A stretch of DNA of 64,000 nt from Cognatiluteimonas lumbrici. Lineage in GTDB: Bacteria; Pseudomonadota; Gammaproteobacteria; Xanthomonadales; Xanthomonadaceae. Positions 1 through 8,243 of the stretch are shown here, piece after piece; positions within the stretch are counted from its first letter, which is position 1; each line of letters begins with the position of its first letter. The stretch lies in contig NZ_ML636798.1 in NCBI RefSeq assembly GCF_006476065.1, forward strand, positions 310,001-374,000, read 5' to 3'. The position numbers and the translations under genes are program-made. The notes below the pieces were generated by a model, which was not told the DNA's origin, made no database searches, and worked only from the letters and a program-made list of their open reading frames with translations.

Positions 1-1674
1 GTCCTCGGGCAATACCTCGGCGAAGACGGTGTCGATGTTGAGTTCCTTCGCGACCGCGTTTGCGACCGCCGTGGAATCACCCGTCAGCAGGACAACCTCC
101 AGTCCTTCGTCGTGCAGCCGCTTGACCGCGTCGAACGATTCGGGACGGATGGCATCCGCGATCGCAAATACGGCGAGCACCCGGTCGCCTTCCACCAGGT
201 AGGTTGCAGATTGACCATCGGCTGCCGCTGATTCGGCAGCCCGCCGAAGCGTCTCCGGCGGTTCGACCGCGAGCATTCTCAACAGACCCGGCCCGCCAAC
301 GTGAAGCGAGCGCTCCTCGACGACTGCGCGCACGCCGCGTCCCGGCATGGACTCGAAGTCCTGCGACATCGGAACGTCGATGCCATGTTCCTTGGCGCTG
401 GTCATCAGCGCCTGCGCGATCGGATGTTCAGCGTCGCGCTGGACCGACGCGGCCACGCGAAGCACCTCGTCGTCGGTGAGTCCATCGGCGGCAGTGGTCT
501 TCACGACGCGGTGCGAACCGAGCGTGAGCGTGCCTGTCTTGTCGAACACGACCGTGTTCAGCAAACGGGCCTCTTCCAGGCCGCGTCGATCGCGCACGAG
601 CAGGCCGTTCCGTGCGCCAATCGTGGTCGAGATGGCGGTCACCAGCGGGATGGCCAAACCTAGCGCATGGGGACAGGCGATCACGAGCACGGTCACTACG
701 CGCTCGATCGTGAAGCTCCACGGTCGACCGAGGAGTGGCCAGACAATGGCGGTAACCGCGGCGGAGACGATGGCGATGATCGTGAGGTAGAACGCCGCCC
801 GGTCCGCCAGGGCCTGGGCGCGCGAGCGCGACGTCTGGGCCTGCTCGACGAGCCGCATGATACCCGCGAGCGCGGTCTCGTCGCCGGTTCCCGTCACCTC
901 GACACGCAACGAGCCCTGTCCGTTGACGGTGCCGGCGATCACCCGGTCGCCCGTCGACTTGTCCATCGGCTTGGACTCGCCGGTGATCATCGCTTCGTTG
1001 ACGGCGCTGGTCCCTTCCTTCACGACGCCGTCGGCGGGAATGCTCGCGCCGGGCCTGATGAGCAGCAGGTCGCCGCGCTTCAGTTCCGCGACAGGGACTT
1101 CCTTCGCGGTACCGGCCTCATCCAACCGCACCGCCATATCAGGCAGCAGCTTCGCGAGTTCCTTGAGAGCGCCCTGTGCCTGGTTGATCGAACGCATCTC
1201 GATCCAGTGGCCGAGCAACATGATCGCCACCAGCGTCGCCAGCTCCCACCACAGGTCCAAGCCCTCGACAACGCCGAGCGTGACCAACGCGCTGTAAAGG
1301 AAGGCGACGGTGATCGCAAGCGAGATCAGCGTCATCATGCCCGGCAGGCGATTTCTCAGCTCGTGGTATCCGCCGCGGACGAACGGCGAGCCGCCGTAGA
1401 AGTACACGATCGTGCCGAACACCGCCGGGATGTACGCCGACCCCGGGAACTGTGGTGCGGTGTAGTCGAACCAATGCTGGATCATCCCGCTCCAGATCAG
1501 AGTGGGGATGGTCAGCAGCAGCGTGAGCCAGAACTTGTCGCGGAAGCTCGCCACGCTGTGGCCGGCGTGCTTGTCGTGCCCGGCATGGACGTCACCTTCA
1601 GCACCCGTGCGGGGATGCGGCGGTTGCTCGCCGTGCGCCTGATGATCTTGATGATGATGATTGTGTTGCGTCAT
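1..1674 (-). CDS. copB: CopB-type heavy-metal P1B ATPase (partial, C-terminus beyond left edge)
   Basis: Inner-membrane P-type ATPase that exports copper or silver to the periplasm. 558 residues are visible before the window ends. The N-terminus is His-rich (HNHHHQDHQAHG, then HAGHDKHAGH) instead of carrying CxxC metal domains. The transmembrane metal site reads Cys334-Pro-His336 (CPH), the phosphorylation motif DKTGT has Asp378, and a TGES actuator motif lies near residue 230. CPH plus a His-rich N-terminus is the P1B-3/CopB signature in the family literature, linked to Cu(II)/Cu(I)/Ag export; the exact metal is inference. It is the last visible gene of a long minus-strand series that also holds CusABC, which supports a copper/silver role. 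The ATG at 1674 is preceded by a 63-nt gap from the UbiB-like gene. The ATP-binding hinge and the C-terminus are not in view. Confidence 0.9.
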   Translation of the reverse strand, partial: MTQHNHHHQDHQAHGEQPPHPRTGAEGDVHAGHDKHAGHSVASFRDKFWLTLLLTIPTLIWSGMIQHWFDYTAPQFPGSAYIPAVFGTIVYFYGGSPFVRGGYHELRNRLPGMMTLISLAITVAFLYSALVTLGVVEGLDLWWELATLVAIMLLGHWIEMRSINQAQGALKELAKLLPDMAVRLDEAGTAKEVPVAELKRGDLLLIRPGASIPADGVVKEGTSAVNEAMITGESKPMDKSTGDRVIAGTVNGQGSLRVEVTGTGDETALAGIMRLVEQAQTSRSRAQALADRAAFYLTIIAIVSAAVTAIVWPLLGRPWSFTIERVVTVLVIACPHALGLAIPLVTAISTTIGARNGLLVRDRRGLEEARLLNTVVFDKTGTLTLGSHRVVKTTAADGLTDDEVLRVAASVQRDAEHPIAQALMTSAKEHGIDVPMSQDFESMPGRGVRAVVEERSLHVGGPGLLRMLAVEPPETLRRAAESAAADGQSATYLVEGDRVLAVFAIADAIRPESFDAVKRLHDEGLEVVLLTGDSTAVANAVAKELNIDTVFAEVLPED

Positions 1675-1737
1675 GGGTCTGCCTTCCTGGATGCACTGAT
1701 GCGCCGGGCACCAGCGGGGAGATAGATCAGTGTTCTG

Positions 1738-3330
1738 TTACAAGTGTCCCGATCTGGCGATGGCCATCACCAGCCGCAGTGAGAGCAATCCCGCAGCAGC
1801 GAAAGCCACCATAGCCAGGAAAGGCATGTGACCGAACACTTGCGGGCCGTCGGAATGCAGGCTCAACAGCGCACCGCTTACGTACAGGCCCAAGGTGACC
1901 AGGGCCAACGCCAGCCGGTTGCCCGTGCGCGCGATTGCCTCCTGCGTGGAACTCAGGCCATGGTGGTGTACGGAGAAGGCGGGTCGTCCGTCGCTCAGTT
2001 GCGCCTGCCGCAACAGGTCGGTGGCGATCTGTGGCAATTGGCGCGCAGTGCGGGCCAGCCGCATGGCAAGCGGCCTGTTGCCGCTGGGGCGGCTGGCGTC
2101 GGCGATGTCGGCGATCTCGGCCGCCTGTGCCGACAGCGTCCCCAGCAGGTCCAGATCCGGATCCAGTGCCCGCAGCGTGTTCTCGACCAGGAACAGCGTC
2201 CGGATCAGGGACAGCAGGTGGGCCGGAAGCCGGAAGCCAGCGCCCTGCCCAATGCGTGCCACGCGCCAGATTGCCTCGGCAATGGACCACTGCGCCAGCG
2301 GACGGCTGGCCATCTCGGCCAGGATCAGGTGGATCTCGCGCACATGCGAGCGGCGGTCGACCTGCGGCGGGAAGAAGCCCATGGCGATCGCTGCATCCAG
2401 CACGCCCTCGGCGTCGTCGGCCGCAATGGCCTCGACCATGCCGCCGAGCGCGAGCCGGGATGCAGGGTCGAGCACGCCGATCGAGCCAAAGTCATGCAGG
2501 CACAGGCGACCGTCGTCAAAGAAGAACAGATTCCCCGGGTGCGGGTCGGCATGGAAGACGCCGGCGCCGAAGAGCTGATGCACGTAGGCACCGAGCAGCG
2601 CCCTTGCCAGTGCGGGAGCCGCCGCCGTTCCATAAGCGGCTTCCAGGCGGGTGCCGTGGCTACGATCCTGGACCAGCACGTCGCGGGTGGCGTAGGGCTC
2701 AACGACATGTGGCTGTGTGATGCCGGGCAGGGCATCGAGCACCTTCGCCATGCGGCGCATGTTCTGCGCCTCGTGACGCATGTCGATTTCATCGCGCAGG
2801 AATGCGCCCAGCTCGTCCACCAGTTCGAGGGGGCGGTGTCGCTTCAGAGGCGGCCAGATCCACTGGGCTACGCGCAGCGTGCGTCGAAGCAGCCGCAGGT
2901 CAGCCTGCACTTGAGCGTGGATGCCGGGCCGGGTGACCTTGACGACCACGTTGCGACCGTCATGCATGCGTGCCGGATGGATCTGAGCCACCGACGCGGC
3001 GGCCAGCGGATGGTCATCGAAGCTGGCGAAAAGCTCTTCGACGGAGGCGCCGAACGCCTGCTCGACCATGTGTCTGGCCTGGTCAGCAGGAAATGCCGGC
3101 ACGTCGCTGTGCAACCGCGACAATGCCTCGCGATAGGGCGCCGGCAGCAGGTCCCAGCGCAGGCTCAAACCCTGGCCCAGCTTGACGAAGGTGGTACCCA
3201 GCCCCACCAGGGTGGCGCTGACGTACGCGGGAAGCCGTTCGGGTCTGCGTCGGCGCAGGCGCAACACCGCGACCCCGAGAGTCAGTCCGGCCCAGGCGAT
3301 CTGGCCTCCGCGGCGCACCGTGCCCGCCAT
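1738..3330 (-). CDS. ABC1/UbiB-family atypical kinase
   Basis: Membrane-associated atypical protein-kinase-like protein of the ABC1/ADCK/UbiB family, whose members support ubiquinone synthesis or lipid-linked functions. 530 aa, close to the usual 530-550. Visible motifs are the family KxGQ (FVKLGQGLS), the Ala-rich nucleotide loop (AAASVAQIH), the VVVKVTRPG lysine strand, FHADPHPGN (catalytic loop) and LHDFGSIG (DFG-like metal site). Two hydrophobic helices close the C-terminus, as in UbiB. The ATG at 3330 is chosen because it lies just before recognisable family sequence and has AGGA about 10 nt upstream; the reading frame stays open further upstream but there overlaps the phosphoketolase gene out of frame. 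It is probably not the housekeeping ubiB, because no ubi genes are nearby. Its role in this stress/metal series is unknown. Confidence 0.85.
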   Translation of the reverse strand: MAGTVRRGGQIAWAGLTLGVAVLRLRRRRPERLPAYVSATLVGLGTTFVKLGQGLSLRWDLLPAPYREALSRLHSDVPAFPADQARHMVEQAFGASVEELFASFDDHPLAAASVAQIHPARMHDGRNVVVKVTRPGIHAQVQADLRLLRRTLRVAQWIWPPLKRHRPLELVDELGAFLRDEIDMRHEAQNMRRMAKVLDALPGITQPHVVEPYATRDVLVQDRSHGTRLEAAYGTAAAPALARALLGAYVHQLFGAGVFHADPHPGNLFFFDDGRLCLHDFGSIGVLDPASRLALGGMVEAIAADDAEGVLDAAIAMGFFPPQVDRRSHVREIHLILAEMASRPLAQWSIAEAIWRVARIGQGAGFRLPAHLLSLIRTLFLVENTLRALDPDLDLLGTLSAQAAEIADIADASRPSGNRPLAMRLARTARQLPQIATDLLRQAQLSDGRPAFSVHHHGLSSTQEAIARTGNRLALALVTLGLYVSGALLSLHSDGPQVFGHMPFLAMVAFAAAGLLSLRLVMAIARSGHL

Positions 3331-3355
3331 CAGCGCGAGGTCCTGGCCGGCCTGC

Positions 3356-5818
3356 TCACGATGCCGGCCCCGCTTCCGCGCGCAGGATGGCGGTCGGATC
3401 GCCGCGACCATCCACGGCCGCCAGCTCCGCTTCGGACAGCAGGTTGTCGCGGGACTCGCCGAGGACGCCCGCAGCCGCGTCAACCACGTGCGCCCAGGTG
3501 CTGCGGTTGGCGAACAGCAGGCCCGGCACGTCCAGTGTGCCGCCCCGGTTGACGAAGCCCAGCGCCGCGGTGGTGGTGGGGCCGGTGTCGAGTCGGCGCA
3601 GCGCACCGAGGAAGGGCTCCGGACGGGTGTGGGTAACGAATACGCGCGGCCGGCCCACCGGAAACAGCGCTTGGACCGCACTGTCGGAGTGCACGTACCT
3701 TGCCTCCTCCGGATCGCGCGGGGCGCGAAATCGGCCGGGTTCGGCGAGATAGACGATCGCGGCCGACATTCCGCGTGCGGCCAGACGCGCCTGTGCGCGG
3801 CGCACTTCCTGCAGCTGGTACGCGCCGGTGGCCACCAGCAGGATCGCCGCCGTCTCCGGATCGCCGGCGAGGCATGTTGCGCCGGTCTCGGCCAGTGCCT
3901 GGGCCTGCTGCGGGGTCAGCTCATGAGGCACCGGACGCTTGGGAACGACCAGTGTGGTGACCGTGCCCCGTTGCGCGTAGGCGCGGGCGAGGGCGGCGGC
4001 AGCGCCATTGGCGTCCGGCGGGAACACCACGCGCGAAATGTCGGCCATTTCGCCCATGAGTGCCTCGGCCATGGTCGGATCCTGGTGGGACTGTTCGTTC
4101 TTCGCGTTCTCCCACGTGTGCGAGGTCAGCACCAGGGGCACGCCCAGCCAGCCGGGTGGGCGCCCGGCCTGGGCCTGGTGGCGGGCGAAGATCAGTTCCT
4201 GACGTACGGCGCCGAGCATCTTCGGTGCAAACGCCTCGTAGGTGACCACCAGGTTTAGCCCGCCCTTGTTGCCGAGCGCCGCGCAGACCACGGCTTCTTC
4301 GTTGAGCGCAGTGATGACCGCGCCGGTTGGCGATTCGGCGACGCCGGGCTCGGGCTCGTGCACCCGGTGCTTCATCGCGTCCAGGGTCCGGTCGAGCTTG
4401 TTGCTGCGCAGCTCATCGGGATTGCCCACGCGCACCCGCAGTCCCGGATTCGCCTCGGCGATGGCGACGAACTGCTCGTCGAGTGCGGTCATTGGCGAGC
4501 TCTCACCGCCGGCGCCGCGGTCGGCGATCGCCGGGACGCGGGGCGGTTCCACCTGGCGATCGGCCAGCGCATGGTCGCGCTCGCGCACCCGCTGCTGGAG
4601 ATCGTGGCTGTTGAGTGCGGCAACGGCCTGCTCGAGCTCCGACGCGGCCACGAACAGCGCCGCTGCGCCTTCATTGAAGAGCGTGCGCGCCGCGGCATCC
4701 TTCGCCGGATTCCCCGGCAGCGGCAAGTTGTGCGAGGCGTTGGTCCCGGCGCCGGGGAAGCCGAAGCCCTTGACGGTTTCGGCGATGCCATAGGGCAGCC
4801 GCACGTCGGCGGGAACAGCGGCGCCCGCTTGCAGGCGCGACTCCATCACGTGGATGCCCCACGCGATGCTGGCCGGATCGCGCCCGTCCAGCGCGATCGG
4901 ATCAAAGCCGTTCAATCGCAGGTGCCGGTCCAGCCACCGCTCGCCGCCCTGCTGGGTGATCTGGCTGCGCTGTTCGATGCGGCGCCCGTTGAGGATGATG
5001 ATCGGGCTGACCAGTCCGCTGTCCTCGGCGCGCCACCAGCGTGGCGCCCAGTCGCTGCCACGCTGTTCCTCGAACGCACCGTCGCTGAGGAAGGCGACCA
5101 GGCGTTCATCCTTGAGCGGCGCATGCACGTACTGCAGCTCGGCAAAGCCGAGATAGCCGCCTTCCATCACGCCCCCGGCGGTGTGCGCATTGACGTGGGA
5201 GCCGAGGGGCGACGCCGGCGTTCCGTCCGGATTGAGGGTGTAGGCATAGAAGTCGCTTACGAACCGGCTCAGCCCTTCGCCGGTGCGGTCGTAACGTTCG
5301 GCGTGCCGGTCGGTCATGTTGCCAACCAGCACGTTCAGCGCGTCGATGGCGGCCACGCAGTGCCCCTGGCCCATCATCCACGCGCGGGTGACGCCATCCA
5401 GGGAATCCATCAGCAGGTAGCCGGCGTAGGCGGGCACCATGTTGAGGGACCCGCCGGTGTGGCCTTCAGGCGTGGTCTTGAAATCATCGACCTCCAGGGC
5501 CGCGCCGTCGGTACGAACGCGCTGGCTGTAGGTCATGTGCGCCACCAGCCACATGCCGGCGCTGGTGACGCGGTCGGCCGCGGCGAGCCGCTGCCATGCG
5601 GTGCCGGCATCCGGCGTGCGGCCCAGGGCGACCAGCTCGTGCACCATCTGGCGGACCCGGAGCTGGGTAAGCGGGTCATGTCGGATCACCCCGTAGCCGG
5701 CCGCCCAGTGGGCGAACGCGGGATCGGCCTGCCGGTGGGCGTCGGCGAGTTCAAGGATCCGCTGGCGCTCGGCGGCCGACAGCTGGTCGGCGGTGCAGCA
5801 GTTGAGATGCAGGTTCAT
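3356..5818 (-). CDS. Divergent phosphoketolase-family enzyme
   Basis: Thiamine-diphosphate enzyme of the Xfp/phosphoketolase family. Classical members cleave xylulose-5-P or fructose-6-P with phosphate to acetyl-phosphate plus an aldose phosphate. 820 aa, the usual length. Family landmarks include GHTGGSLNM, a GQGH segment, an ETVKGFGFPGAG stretch and SHQDPTM. Several canonical strings are altered: GHWGTSPG is replaced by GHTGGSLN, and the usual DHNGFSHQDPG context is ENAKNEQSHQDP. I therefore place it as a divergent branch whose substrate is not certain. Its start overlaps the stop of the PRPP-synthetase-like gene by 4 nt (ATGA), so the two are translationally coupled. The neighbours (nucleotide phosphorylase and ribose-phosphate enzyme) suggest feeding of pentose phosphates released from nucleotides into acetyl-phosphate. 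Confidence 0.85.
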   Translation of the reverse strand: MNLHLNCCTADQLSAAERQRILELADAHRQADPAFAHWAAGYGVIRHDPLTQLRVRQMVHELVALGRTPDAGTAWQRLAAADRVTSAGMWLVAHMTYSQRVRTDGAALEVDDFKTTPEGHTGGSLNMVPAYAGYLLMDSLDGVTRAWMMGQGHCVAAIDALNVLVGNMTDRHAERYDRTGEGLSRFVSDFYAYTLNPDGTPASPLGSHVNAHTAGGVMEGGYLGFAELQYVHAPLKDERLVAFLSDGAFEEQRGSDWAPRWWRAEDSGLVSPIIILNGRRIEQRSQITQQGGERWLDRHLRLNGFDPIALDGRDPASIAWGIHVMESRLQAGAAVPADVRLPYGIAETVKGFGFPGAGTNASHNLPLPGNPAKDAAARTLFNEGAAALFVAASELEQAVAALNSHDLQQRVRERDHALADRQVEPPRVPAIADRGAGGESSPMTALDEQFVAIAEANPGLRVRVGNPDELRSNKLDRTLDAMKHRVHEPEPGVAESPTGAVITALNEEAVVCAALGNKGGLNLVVTYEAFAPKMLGAVRQELIFARHQAQAGRPPGWLGVPLVLTSHTWENAKNEQSHQDPTMAEALMGEMADISRVVFPPDANGAAAALARAYAQRGTVTTLVVPKRPVPHELTPQQAQALAETGATCLAGDPETAAILLVATGAYQLQEVRRAQARLAARGMSAAIVYLAEPGRFRAPRDPEEARYVHSDSAVQALFPVGRPRVFVTHTRPEPFLGALRRLDTGPTTTAALGFVNRGGTLDVPGLLFANRSTWAHVVDAAAGVLGESRDNLLSEAELAAVDGRGDPTAILRAEAGPAS

Positions 5819-6729
5819 GGGTCCTCCGGGGAATCGGTCGAAGCGGTCATCAGGGTCGATGCCGCGGCGGCGAGGTCCGCACCCAGCGCGATGGCGTTGG
5901 AGGGGTGGGAAATGGTGTCAGTGCTGACGATGCGGGCCAGGCCCGCCTCCTGCAGGCGGGCATAGGCGTCGCCTGCGAACACCGGATGGATGGCGACCAG
6001 CAACGGCGACGGCAACGACAACCGGCGCAGGTGTGCGAGGGTCTCCAGGATCGTGTGGCCGGACGACACGATGTCGTCGATCAGCACCGGAGTCCGACCA
6101 GCCACGGCTGCCGGGTCGGGCAGGCTGACGCGCACGTCGTAGTCGCCGTGCCGCTCCTTGGCCAGCACCTGGTAGGGCATGCCGGACAGGGCGGCGATGT
6201 CCGCTACCCACTGCTCGCTCTCGCTGTCAGGGCCGATCAGCACAGCGTCGGGGACGGTCTCAGCGATCCAGCGGGCCACGGCCGGCGTCGCCGATACGTG
6301 GACCGTCGGAATGCGGTAGAGCGACTGCAGGCGCTCGACGCGGTGCAGGTGCGGGTCCACGGTCACCAGCCAGTCGAAAGCCTCTTCGAGGAATTGCGCA
6401 AACAGCGGTGCACTGACCGCCTCGCCGCGATGGAAGCGGGTGTCCTGGCGCATATACCCCAGGTAGGGTGCGATGAGGCCGACCGAACTAGCCCCGAACT
6501 CGCGCGCGGTCCGGGCGGCGAAGCGCAACGGGAGGGCCGTGGCATCGGCGTTGCGCAGGCTGGCCAGGAGCGCCACATCGGCTCCGGCCAGTGCGTCGTC
6601 CAGGGTGACCAGCGACTCGCCATCTGGGAAGTGCCGCCAAGCCACGGGTGCAATGCGCGCCTGCAGGGGCTGGTTGATGTTGCCGGCCAACACTGCATCG
6701 GCCGGGAAGGGCATCAGCACACGGGTCAT
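5815..6729 (-). CDS. Ribose-phosphate pyrophosphokinase-like protein
   Basis: Phosphoribosyltransferase-fold protein of the PRPP synthetase family (ribose-5-P + ATP to PRPP + AMP). 304 aa, slightly short of the housekeeping Prs (about 315). Visible landmarks are RQDTRFHRGEAVS (ATP/R5P region), DPHLHR, a KERHG segment equivalent to the catalytic flexible loop, and the PRPP-binding loop LIDDIVSSGHT. It begins with ATG at 6729, overlapping the phosphorylase stop by 4 nt, and its own stop overlaps the phosphoketolase start. It is unlikely to be the housekeeping prs because of divergence at the N-terminus (no canonical FSGN.. start) and because of its context. It may run in reverse or handle ribose phosphates released by the adjacent phosphorylase; that is inference. 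Confidence 0.85.
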   Translation of the reverse strand: MTRVLMPFPADAVLAGNINQPLQARIAPVAWRHFPDGESLVTLDDALAGADVALLASLRNADATALPLRFAARTAREFGASSVGLIAPYLGYMRQDTRFHRGEAVSAPLFAQFLEEAFDWLVTVDPHLHRVERLQSLYRIPTVHVSATPAVARWIAETVPDAVLIGPDSESEQWVADIAALSGMPYQVLAKERHGDYDVRVSLPDPAAVAGRTPVLIDDIVSSGHTILETLAHLRRLSLPSPLLVAIHPVFAGDAYARLQEAGLARIVSTDTISHPSNAIALGADLAAAASTLMTASTDSPEDP

Positions 6730-8243
6730 GGAACCTCTCCAAGCACAAAGGGTTGCAGCGTCGCGGCGTGCTCCAGGGCGTAGGCCAGTTCTCCCGGCGA
6801 CTCCGCATGCAGGGTCATCATGGGCTGTCCCCGCTCGACCGTATCGCCGATCCGCAGACCGGTCTCGAGGCCGGCGGTGGGGGATGTCGGGGCGCCGGCC
6901 AGCTTGGCCAGTTTGGCCAGCCTGCGGTTGTCGATCGCCGCGATGCGGCCCGATGCAGGCGCCGGGACGTCGGCGGTGAACGCCGCCCGTGGCGGTTCGC
7001 GGAAGCCTCCCTGGGCCTCGCAGATCGCCAGGAACTTGGCCAGCGCCGCCCCGGAATCCAGCACGCCGCGCGCGCGCTCCAGTCCGGTGCCGGCGTTGCT
7101 GCCCGGTGCCATGTCCAGCAGCGCCGCGGACAGCGCAAGTGCACGTTCGCGAAGGTCGGCGGGTGCATCGGCTGCGTTGCGCAGCACCTTGAGCACATCG
7201 TGCGCCTCGAGCGCCGGACCGATTCCCCGCCCCACCGGCTGGCTGCCGTCGGAGCGATGGATGCCCAACTGCAATCCAAGCGCGCCCGCGGTGTGGGCAA
7301 GCCGCGTGCCGAGGCTGTGGGCCGCGGCCTCACCACGCACCTTGGCGGTCGGACCCACCGGCATGTCGATCAGGACGTGGGTGGAGCCCGCGGCTATCTT
7401 CTTCGACAGCACGCTGGCCACCAGTTGACCGTCGCTGTCGAAATCCAGCGGGCGCTGCACCCGGATCAGGATGTCGTCGGCCGGACTCAGGCGCACGTTG
7501 CCACCCCAGACGATGCAGCCGCCCTCGCGCTCCACCACCCGGCGCATCGCCGCCAGATCGAGCGCCACGGGCGCCATGACCTCCATGGTGTCGGCGGTGC
7601 CCGCGGGCGACGTGATCGCGCGCGAGGACGTCTTCGGGATGCGGTAGCCCAGCGCAGCCACGATGGCCACCACGATCGGCGTGGTGCGATTGCCGGGCAG
7701 GCCGCCGACGCAATGCTTGTCCAGCACCGGCCCATCGCCCCAATCCAGGCGCTGGCCAACGGCGATCATGGCCCGTGTCAGCGAGGTCGTCTCGGCGTTG
7801 TCGAGGCGGTCGCCCGCGCTGGCCGTGACGAAAGCCGCAAGCTCCAGGTCCGACAGCCTGCTTTCCATCACGTCCTGCACCAGGGCGAGGTACTGCGCGT
7901 CGTCCAGCCGTGCCCCGAACACCTTGGCGCGGAGCGCGCCTGCCGACGACGCGGGTTCCGCATGCCGCACCCGGGCGAGGGCATCGGGCATGGGATCGAG
8001 GAGCGTCCACGCGGCCTCCGACAGCGCCACCTCGTCGAGGCCGAGCCGATCGTCGACGACCACGTTCAGCGTCGCCACCAGCGTGCGCGCGCCGACGTCC
8101 AGCCTCACGCGCGTCATCGCGGCAAAGCCTTCCGAGCGGCAGACTTCGCAGTCACGGTGCATATAGACCACCGGCTGCTGGTAGGTGTCGATGCCGGCAC
8201 GGGTGACGCGCAGGCGGGTGTGGCCCGGGGCCTGCGTGGTCAT
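6726..8243 (-). CDS. Thymidine phosphorylase / AMP phosphorylase family protein
   Basis: Nucleoside or nucleotide phosphorylase, class II. 505 aa, which fits the long archaeal-type AMP phosphorylase (about 500 aa) better than E. coli DeoA (440 aa). The phosphate/pyrimidine-site region is very well conserved: DKHCVGGLPGNRTT, then KTSSRAITSPAGTADTME. An extra N-terminal domain of about 85 residues, as in AMP phosphorylases, contains HRDCEVC. The family reaction is phosphorolysis of AMP/CMP/UMP to ribose-1,5-bisphosphate, or of thymidine to deoxyribose-1-P. The enzyme is encoded between an RNA-type metallo-beta-lactamase and a ribose-phosphate enzyme with 4-nt overlaps on both sides, which favours a nucleotide (RNA-derived) substrate. 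The substrate is inferred, not shown. Confidence 0.85.
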   Translation of the reverse strand: MTTQAPGHTRLRVTRAGIDTYQQPVVYMHRDCEVCRSEGFAAMTRVRLDVGARTLVATLNVVVDDRLGLDEVALSEAAWTLLDPMPDALARVRHAEPASSAGALRAKVFGARLDDAQYLALVQDVMESRLSDLELAAFVTASAGDRLDNAETTSLTRAMIAVGQRLDWGDGPVLDKHCVGGLPGNRTTPIVVAIVAALGYRIPKTSSRAITSPAGTADTMEVMAPVALDLAAMRRVVEREGGCIVWGGNVRLSPADDILIRVQRPLDFDSDGQLVASVLSKKIAAGSTHVLIDMPVGPTAKVRGEAAAHSLGTRLAHTAGALGLQLGIHRSDGSQPVGRGIGPALEAHDVLKVLRNAADAPADLRERALALSAALLDMAPGSNAGTGLERARGVLDSGAALAKFLAICEAQGGFREPPRAAFTADVPAPASGRIAAIDNRRLAKLAKLAGAPTSPTAGLETGLRIGDTVERGQPMMTLHAESPGELAYALEHAATLQPFVLGEVP

